From Bisporella sp. PMI_857 (taxonomy: Eukaryota; Ascomycota; Leotiomycetes; Helotiales; Helotiaceae), in the NCBI GenBank assembly GCA_021307315.1, contig JAJSPD010000241.1:1-14177 (forward strand): a stretch of 14,177 nt of DNA, given 5' to 3'. The notes under the pieces were generated by a model. That model had not been told where the DNA came from, searched no databases, and saw only the letters and a program-made list of their open reading frames with translations. Below, piece after piece: positions 9,015-14,177 of this stretch. Each line of letters opens with the position of its first letter. Positions within the stretch are counted from its first letter, which is position 1. A program made the translations under genes and the position numbers.

Positions 9015-9780
9015 AACAAATTCGATAAAAAACGCAGTAAGTTTAAAACATTTTTAATACAGCTCGAAATCTACTTTAAATTCAATAAAAACAAATTCGC
9101 GACTTATAAAAGCAACGTTTTATTCGCGGTTTTTTACTTTAAAAAAAAAGCCATAAAATAAATACAACTTTTGTTAAAAATTACTTTAAATATAAAAATT
9201 TCAACGAAAGTATAATTACGACTTAAGCAATTTTTAAAAAGTTTATTAAATTCCAAAAAAAATTAAAAAAGTATTCGAAAATGTAAATAAAAAAAAACGG
9301 CCGAACGCTACTTTTATAAACTTAAGCAAACAAAATCGACTATTAATTATACTATCGAGTTTAAAAAATATACTGTTTAAACAAAATAAAACATACAAGT
9401 TTTGTTTAGCTACTATACAAAAAATTAAAAATAAAAATTTAAACTAAGCTTGTTAAGCTAAACTTGCTAAAAACTATTAACAATATAGTTAAATTATTTA
9501 TTAAGATTAACAGCAAACAATACGACTTTAAAAAAAACCAACGATTTTTTAGCCGCTATTTTCAGTATAAGCTTAATACAGAAAAAAAGCGACACTAGCG
9601 TAACTGTTAGCTAAAACTAATAAAAATAAATACAGCTTAAAAAAAGCAACTTTTTAAAAATAAAATAAAACGTAAAAAAAAAAAAGCAAACAAAAAAAAC
9701 AAGTTAGTGCGACATAAATTAAAAAAGCAAAAGCTATAAAAAAACTTCGAGTAAATTTTCGAAAAAAACAACACTAAATT
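9015..9780 (+). pseudogene. Ty3/gypsy Gag relic, heavily G-to-A mutated
   Basis: One frame from 9015 to about 9420 keeps the spacing of a fungal gypsy Gag capsid domain: KFDKKRSKFKTFLIQLEIYF, then FATYKSNVLFAVFYFKKKAI with TAA at 9159-9161 where a conserved Trp is expected, and TAERYFYKLKQTKSTINYTI from 9297. A frame change between about 9420 and 9476 leads to INNIVKLF and FFSRYFQYKLNTEKKRH, which resemble the Gag C-terminal part. The basic Lys/Asn tail after that is where a zinc knuckle would sit, but I cannot see intact CCHC residues. Gly, Trp, Glu and Asp codons look replaced by Lys, stop and Asn codons, while cytosines are largely kept. The protein is dead. Confidence 0.75.
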
Positions 9781-9908
9781 TTTTTTAAAAAAAAATTTAA
9801 AAATATAAATATTGCTACTTAATTTTTAAAACTAAACGTAACATTTAAAACAGCTAGTTTTAAATTACATTTATTCCCGAAAAGCATAAAAAATAAAAAT
9901 ATGCTTTA

Positions 9909-10212
9909 TGTTACGCGCATCGCTAACAGGCTTATGCCTTAGGGGCCTGAGGCTCGATAAGCTTGGCTTACACAGAGAACCCCTAAAGTGAGAAAGTCAC
10001 GTAATGGATCATAGCTCATAAATAATCCATGATCCAACGGATCATTGTTATGCAATAATTCAACCCCACGAAAACCCTATATAAACAAATAGCTTTCCCG
10101 TTAAATAAAAGCTTTGTGCTCAACTTAAATAGTATTTTTTAGTAGTATACTTGTTATTAGGATCTAGTTTTATATCTATATAATAATACGAAATCTCCCG
10201 GAAAATCCGACA
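9909..10212 (+). repeat. Second, little-mutated LTR-like sequence (304 bp), apparently solo
   Basis: It starts TGTTACGCGCATCGC and ends AAAATCCGACA (TGT...ACA). A TATATAAAC box (10078-10086) is followed by AATAAA (10104-10109), the usual promoter and polyadenylation order of an LTR. It differs from the LTR at 8343. G content returns to normal at its first base, in contrast to the Gag block on its left. No 5-bp target duplication is seen (CTTTA before, CTGTC after). Strand is taken from the TATA/AATAAA order. Confidence 0.6.
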
Positions 10213-10605
10213 CTGTCACGTGCGACCCCATCAAATCATTGTCCGAGTCAAATTCTTTTGGCAATAGAATAATATCTACTAATATGATTACTACAAATGT
10301 GAGCAATTTGAAAAGCCTTTATGCTAAGCTTTCTTTTCCGCTAGCTGTTAGCTTATTTGGTATTATAGTAGTTAAAATATCAGGTATTTAGTAGTAGAAA
10401 ACAAATGTAGCTCAAACTTTGCCAAGTTTTCCGGGCCACGTGATCTGGAGTTACGTGATATTTTGGTCAATTTCTACGTTTACGTTTTACACTTTACACT
10501 ACGCTTTATACTACGCTCGACGTTTTTACAACCCGTTACTGGCCTGTATTACGCTTTATACTTACTTTACGTACTATGCTAACAGTTTGCAGACGCGTTG
10601 TTACA
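10213..10605. other. AT-rich stretch without a gene, leader of the Cys-module locus
   Basis: No coding segment was seen. It contains CACGTG-type words (10218, 10438), a short degenerate tandem of TTACACTTTACACTACGC-like words (about 10480-10570) and a TTTATACTTAC TATA-like word near 10555. Part of it may be the promoter of the locus starting at 10606. Confidence 0.35.
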
Positions 10606-10787
10606 ATGGTCGGCCGTTTACGCCCGATTCCAGCTTTTAATGCTACAATTACGCGTCCGAAAAATCGATTACGGTGCTACAGCTGTAAAGCGTTCCGCGA
10701 GCCTACCGAATTCTCTTGGAACAAATATCAAAATGGATGGCGTATATTGACGTGTAAGCTTTGCGTTGCAAAACGACCGCTAATAGA
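10606..10787 (+). CDS. Cys-pair module 1 of a putative zinc-binding protein
   Basis: I do not recognise the gene. The ATG at 10606 starts MVGRLRPIPAF and leads to CYSC, a 22-residue spacer containing REPTEFSWNKY, and CKLC. Two CxxC pairs with a P-x-x-F-S core between them look like a zinc-ribbon or treble-clef unit. Downstream this frame runs into the 12-bp repeat and would give an arginine/leucine-rich sequence, whereas the other frame carries a second Cys module. A frameshift near 10765-10787 is therefore likely. A possible GTAAGC...TAATAG intron of 33 nt is too short and does not change frame. Confidence 0.45.
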
Positions 10788-11156
10788 ACGGAGCCTGTAT
10801 CGGAGCCTGTATCGAAGCCTGTATCGAAGCCTGTTACGGAGCCTGTTACGGAGCCTATTACGGAACCTGTTAGCCAGTCTACAAAATGCTGTTCGAGCTG
10901 TACGCAAACAAAGCCTATTGATCAATTTAGTCGTTTTGCAACCTGTATTACGTGCCGTCAGCGAAATACGAAAGCTCAGCGAGCCCGTACAAATTGGGCG
11001 AAACAAAATACACGGCATGCTACAAAAGAAGAACTTGCAATTGGGATTTCTAAGTTGCAAAAGGATCGCGGCGAAAAACTGTTAAAGTTACGGAAAAATC
11101 GTTTGCAGGATTTTACAGTAGAAAACTATATAGGAATAGACTTAGCATTACAATGA
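10758..11156 (+). CDS. TEPV-type linker plus Cys-pair module 2
   Basis: The frame opens after a TAA at 10755-10757. Seven 4-residue units (TEPV, SEPV, SKPV, SKPV, TEPV, TEPI, TEPV) form a Pro/Glu linker. A second module follows with CSSC, a 14-residue spacer containing TKPIDQFS, and CITC, then a basic region (RQRNTKAQRARTNWAKQ) and a helical tail. The P-x-x(x)-F-S core between Cys pairs repeats the design of module 1, so the two modules probably belong to one protein with a frameshift between them. The stop TGA (11154-11156) is in frame with the open reading frame through the 15-bp array. DNA binding or an origin in a transposon-encoded protein is possible; both are guesses. Confidence 0.5.
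   Translation, partial: ALRCKTTANRTEPVSEPVSKPVSKPVTEPVTEPITEPVSQSTKCCSSCTQTKPIDQFSRFATCITCRQRNTKAQRARTNWAKQNTRHATKEELAIGISKLQKDRGEKLLKLRKNRLQDFTVENYIGIDLALQ
10788..10871 (+). repeat. 12-bp tandem repeat, seven units
   Basis: The unit is close to ACGGAGCCTGTT. Changes between units alter Thr/Ser and Glu/Lys but keep Pro in every unit and Val in all but one. It links the two Cys modules. Confidence 0.9.
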
Positions 11157-12119
11157 TTTTGCGGGCTTTTTACAGGCTTACAGGTTTACGTGTTACAAGT
11201 TTACAGGTTTATATGCTACAAGCTTGCATGCTACAGGTTTACATACTACGAGTTTACATGCTACAAGTTTACGTGCCACAGGTTTACATGCTACCGGCGG
11301 ACATGCTACAGGTCTACATGCTACAGGCTAACATGCTACAGGTCTACATGCTACCGGCCAACATGCTATAAGTCTACATGCTACAGGTCTACATGCTACC
11401 GGCCGACATGCTACAAGTCTACATGCTACAAGTCAACATGCTACAGGTTTACATGCCACAAGCTTACATGCTACAGGTCTACGTGCTACAGGTTTGCATG
11501 CTTCAGGCCAATATGCTATAGGTCTACATGCTATAGGTCTACATGCTATAGGTCTACATGCTATAGGTCTACATGCTATAGGTCTACATGCTATAAGTCT
11601 ATATGCTACCGGCCGACATGCTACAGGTTTACATGCTGCGGGTTTGCATGCTACAAGCCTACGTGCTACAGGTTTGCATACTACAGGCCGACATGCTATA
11701 GGCCTACATGCTACAGGTCTACGTGCTATGGGCCAACATACTACGGGCTTACATGCTACAAGTCTACATGCTGCAGGTTTGCATGCTACAAGCCTACGTG
11801 CTACAGGTTTGCATGCTATAGGCCAACATGCTACAAGCCAACATGCTACACGTTTACATGCTACAGGCCAACATGCTACAAGCTTACATGCTACAGGTCT
11901 ACGTGCTACAGGCCAACATGCTACAGGCCAACATGCTACAGGTCTACGTGCTATAAGCTTACATGCTACAGGTCTACGTGCTACAAGCCAACATGCTATA
12001 AGTTTACATGCAACAGGCCAACATGCTACAGGCCAACATGCTACGGGCTGACATGTTACAAGTCTACCTGCTACAGGTCTACATGCTACAAGTCTACATG
12101 CTACAAGCATACAGGTTAA
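11157..12119 (+). CDS. Open frame through the array: CYRxT pentapeptide repeat
   Basis: Directly after the TGA at 11154-11156, in the same frame as Cys module 2, the sequence stays open for about 320 codons and stops at TAA within a few bases of the array end. It encodes about 60 pentapeptides of the form Cys-Tyr-(Arg/Lys)-x-(Thr/Ala), with x mostly Ser, Pro, Phe or Leu. Other frames are closed by TAA or TAG inside the array. Frequent variants TAC/TAT, AGG/CGG and ACA/ACG are silent in this frame. There is no signal peptide and no methionine near the beginning of this part, so it would need readthrough, an intron or a recent nonsense change at the TGA. It may equally be a non-coding minisatellite. 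Confidence 0.3.
   Translation, partial: FCGLFTGLQVYVLQVYRFICYKLACYRFTYYEFTCYKFTCHRFTCYRRTCYRSTCYRLTCYRSTCYRPTCYKSTCYRSTCYRPTCYKSTCYKSTCYRFTCHKLTCYRSTCYRFACFRPICYRSTCYRSTCYRSTCYRSTCYRSTCYKSICYRPTCYRFTCCGFACYKPTCYRFAYYRPTCYRPTCYRSTCYGPTYYGLTCYKSTCCRFACYKPTCYRFACYRPTCYKPTCYTFTCYRPTCYKLTCYRSTCYRPTCYRPTCYRSTCYKLTCYRSTCYKPTCYKFTCNRPTCYRPTCYGLTCYKSTCYRSTCYKSTCYKHTG
11170..12115 (+). repeat. 15-bp minisatellite array, about 60 copies
   Basis: The unit is close to CATGCTACAGGTCTA. From 11221 to about 12110 the period is exactly 15, with no insertion or deletion, although units differ by substitutions. Degenerate units extend back to about 11170. Five consecutive nearly identical units (GGTCTACATGCTATA) at 11520-11595 point to recent local duplication. 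Confidence 0.97.
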
Positions 12120-12417
12120 TTATAAAGCCGATTGTAAAATCAATTGTAAAAATCTCGAGTTTAAAACAATATATAATTTCTCATTTTCTACAGCTGTATT
12201 GGCTGAAAGCTCTATATGCTATCAACCAATCAAAAGCGTTGTAAAGCAACACGTGACAATAACACGCGCCCACAACCTCCGAGCTTGCGAGGAGCCATAA
12301 CCTAGTATAATATACTTACTTTTCTTTAAACTAACAAACTTCGGACTAAAATTTTTTATTTATATTAAATCAGCTAATAGGACCGTAACATTTTAAGCAT
12401 TAAGTTTTAAACTAACG
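12120..12417. other. Short spacer, no gene recognised
   Basis: It holds a CACGTGAC word (12251-12258) and a short inverted pair CTCCGAGCTTGCGAGGAG (12277-12294). The rest is AT-rich. No coding signal was seen. Confidence 0.35.
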
Positions 12418-12422
12418 TAGTT

Positions 12423-12455
12423 CACAAGCGAATGTCCCACACAAGCGAATGTCCC
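12423..12455. repeat. Doubled 16-bp motif at the transposon end
   Basis: CACAAGCGAATGTCCC occurs at 12423-12438 and again, identical, at 12440-12455. Placed right at the inferred terminus, it may be the transposase binding site in tandem. Confidence 0.75.
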
Positions 12456-12520
12456 GATTTTTCTTGGCATACAAACAAAACTTTAAATAACACAACAAAT
12501 AATTAAGTAAATTACTAAAA

Positions 12521-14165
12521 CTATTCAGATTCAGAATTATTAAGCTCAATTCTTCTATTTTCGCATGTTTGTACGTTGTGTCCAAATTCTCCGCACAATT
12601 TGCAGCGTCGTTATTGTAGTGCAAAAAGCTTCGTACAACCACTACTTTCAACTAAATCAGCTTGCAATTGTGTATTAACATCATTTTAAGCTTGAAGATC
12701 TTGCGCACTTTGCAAGCTAAGTGATTCTTCTTTTTGAATTCGACGCTTTTTTGTACGACAACGCCGACTAAGTTCATTATTTGCTTTGCGCAATGCGGCG
12801 TTCTTTTCGCGTAACAAAACTAATTCGTGAATTGCACGCGTTGCACTTTTAGCAAACTGGTCTACACTTAACAAAAGCGCGGTTAGTAAACTATTTTGAT
12901 GTTGTACGATTTTTTTTTTCACATATTTAGTATGTGATTGCGTTTCGATCACGTTGTGCGGCGTTTTTGGCTTTTATGCCGCAAGCAAATCGAACGAAGT
13001 TGGCGGTAGAGTTAGTGTAAAAACTCGAATATTAAGCTGTAAAATTACATGTTGCGGATTGTACGGCACTAAACCAGTTCCGCGGAATTTTTTTTAAATG
13101 TTTAACTCTGTAAGTGCCGTACGAAATGCAGTGTAAAAAGCAAGAAAAAGTCTTTTTTAGAAATGTGAATAATATGCGTACGTATTAATTTTTCGATTTC
13201 AGCACCGTACGAACGTTTTAATGCGCGAAAACACTCAACATCAAATGGCTGAAACTTATGAAATGAATGTGCAGGCATACACAATATAATAATATTGTGT
13301 TTTTTGCAATAAAGCTCAAAATCGGTCGAATGATAACTTTCGTGACCGTCAAGAATAAAAAGCCGATATACACTTTTCGTACGACTTTTTGTATGCTGAT
13401 CAAAATGCTGAATCTAATTTAAATTTCGTTTATTTGTTGTTCAACTATTTGCTGTAACTGCAATTACTCAATTGTACGGCAATTAACTGTTTTTATACTA
13501 TGACAACAAATAAGTTTTGCCCGCAACAATAATATATAGGCGGCAGCGCATAGCTGTACGAACTGATACTTTGAATAACTGTAATCTATTTTCGGTTTTC
13601 TTGCTATACAGTTCGAGGTTTATTTTGCTGTTCAGCGCTTGTTACAACTATTTCGGACGAAATCTGGCTTATTAAAAACTTGTTTTATTAAAATTGTATA
13701 TATTTTTTTCGTTGATTCTATATTTGTTGATTGTGTTTCGTACAGCCGAAACTACGCGTTATACACGTTGGATTTTCGCATTTAGCTTTTGATAGTCGAT
13801 TTGACGATTAAAACGCGTCGTAGCTTTAGTTGTCGTTGTACGAAGTTCGAAGTCTAGTTTTTGCCGACGCGTCTGCGTTTCGGTCCGCGAGCAATCGATT
13901 AGCCATTTTTTAACACTACTAACTCGCGAAGAAATAATCGTGAATCTAAGTCAAGAATATGTCGTACGATCGTTTTTCTTTTAATAAAGTCAATTTTCGT
14001 GATTTTAGTATAGTATCGTGTTTTGCAAGCATTTTTTAGCTCGACGACGTAATGTTTTTTTGGTACATTATATATCCGCGCAATTTTCGTAATACGCGCT
14101 TCAGGGTTATTTCGTACGACCTGAACAGCCAAAAACATATCAGATTCTTTCTATATGCGAGCCAT
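12521..14165 (-). pseudogene. Fot1/pogo-like transposase, full length but mutated
   Basis: The start is ATG at 14165 (MARI, then a stop, then KESDMFLAV) and the end TAG at 12521-12523. The span corresponds to about 548 codons, usual for the family. In order: an N-terminal helix-turn-helix (EARITKIARIYNVPKK); VRHILDLDSR; the first catalytic motif, reading YNFNKTSF where the family has Asp, so the codon at 13687-13689 is now Asn; RLFILDGHES with the second Asp; MPAHSFHKFQPFDVECFRAL with the third Asp; a helix LREKNAALRKANNELSRR; and a C-terminal CCHC knuckle CKLCGEFGHNVQTC. Several TAG/TAA codons stand where Trp or Gln is expected. At least two frameshifts occur, one in a T run near 13400 and one near 13820. 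Most changes read as G to A on the coding strand. The protein is dead. Confidence 0.88.
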
Positions 14166-14177
14166 TTGTAATTATTG

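Larger units (their letters stand above)
8343..9908 (+). mobile_element. Truncated Ty3/gypsy-type retrotransposon: LTR plus Gag, no pol
   Basis: An LTR-like sequence is followed by a Gag relic, and the copy stops at 9908 where an unrelated LTR begins. No protease, reverse transcriptase, RNase H or integrase signature is present on either side. The family rests on Gag similarity alone. Mutations in this copy are one-directional (G to A on the coding strand). Confidence 0.6.
12420..14177 (-). mobile_element. Fot1/pogo-like (Tc1-mariner superfamily) DNA transposon, other end off the window
   Basis: The transposase relic fills 12521-14165 on the minus strand. The end of the element is placed at a TA (12418-12419), the target these elements duplicate, just before a doubled CACAAGCGAATGTCCC motif. 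The other terminal repeat should lie a short way past 14177. About 100 bp separate the stop codon from the terminus, as expected for this compact family. Confidence 0.75.

Noticed and set aside
8343..10212. Complete LTR retrotransposon with the 9909 sequence as its 3' LTR
   Set aside because: The two LTR-like sequences do not match and no pol lies between them.
10754..10786. Short intron (GTAAGC...TAATAG) joining the two Cys modules
   Set aside because: It would be 33 nt, too short with branch and acceptor overlapping, it removes the CKLC pair, and being a multiple of three it does not correct the frame.
11494..12051. Second plus-strand frame of HATGL-type pentapeptides
   Set aside because: It is closed by TAA near 11329 and by TGA at 12051, so it does not span the array as the CYRxT frame does.
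11433..12110. Long minus-strand open frame of VAC-type pentapeptides through the array
   Set aside because: It is a by-product of a 15-bp repeat without indels; there is no motif outside the array, and it does not connect to any flanking coding sequence.
11170..12115. CRISPR-like or telomere-like array
   Set aside because: There is no repeat-spacer alternation, the unit is 15 bp and contiguous, and the genome is fungal; the unit does not resemble TTAGGG.
13218..13403. Minus-strand open frame over the catalytic region of the transposase
   Set aside because: It is in the wrong frame; the neighbouring frame carries the LDGH and FDVECF motifs.

Overview
The window looks like an accessory, transposon-rich stretch of a filamentous ascomycete (Pezizomycotina) nuclear genome. 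The reasons are short introns of about 44-58 nt with GTAWGT-type donors and RCTRAY branch sites, a fungal-type DUF3435/FluG tyrosine-recombinase gene, a Fot1/pogo-like transposase, a Ty3/gypsy Gag relic, and AT-rich blocks whose damage resembles repeat-induced point mutation (RIP). Eurotiomycetes is only a guess.

Left part (1-4545). A minus-strand gene running off the left edge encodes a small secreted protein with a signal peptide and two Lys-Arg sites. Next is a 789-bp non-autonomous element (676-1464) with 61-bp terminal inverted repeats and a 9-bp target duplication, typical of Mutator-like elements. At 2007-2545 is a candidate small secreted protein with six cysteines, possibly broken. 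At 3329-3923 lies the C-terminal end of an NF-X1/ZNFX1-type protein with an RZ zinc finger, broken by a frameshift. The remaining stretches hold no gene I can name.

Middle (4546-7496, minus strand). A nearly full-length DUF3435 tyrosine-recombinase-like gene occupies this part. This is the superfamily that includes Starship captains. Six exons join in one frame to about 846 codons, interrupted by three in-frame stops that all lie in the 5' half.

Upstream of it (7500-9908) is an A-rich, G-poor block. It contains a 530-bp LTR-like sequence (8343-8872) and a Gag relic. No pol follows: the block stops sharply at a different, little-mutated LTR-like sequence (9909-10212).

Right part. A spared island (9909-12419) holds an odd locus: two Cys-pair modules, a 12-bp repeat encoding a TEPV-type linker, and a ~0.95-kb array of about 60 copies of a 15-bp unit. 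Linker, second Cys module and array share one reading frame, split by a single TGA. The window ends in a Fot1/pogo-like element (12420 to beyond 14177, minus strand) whose transposase is full length but mutated.

The genes do not form a pathway. The common thread is mobile DNA and mutation polarity: damage reads as G-to-A on the plus strand from about 6.4 to 9.9 kb and as C-to-T on the plus strand from about 12.4 to 14.2 kb, with a little-damaged island between. Small secreted-protein genes beside transposons and a captain-like recombinase fit a fast-evolving accessory compartment; this last point is inference.
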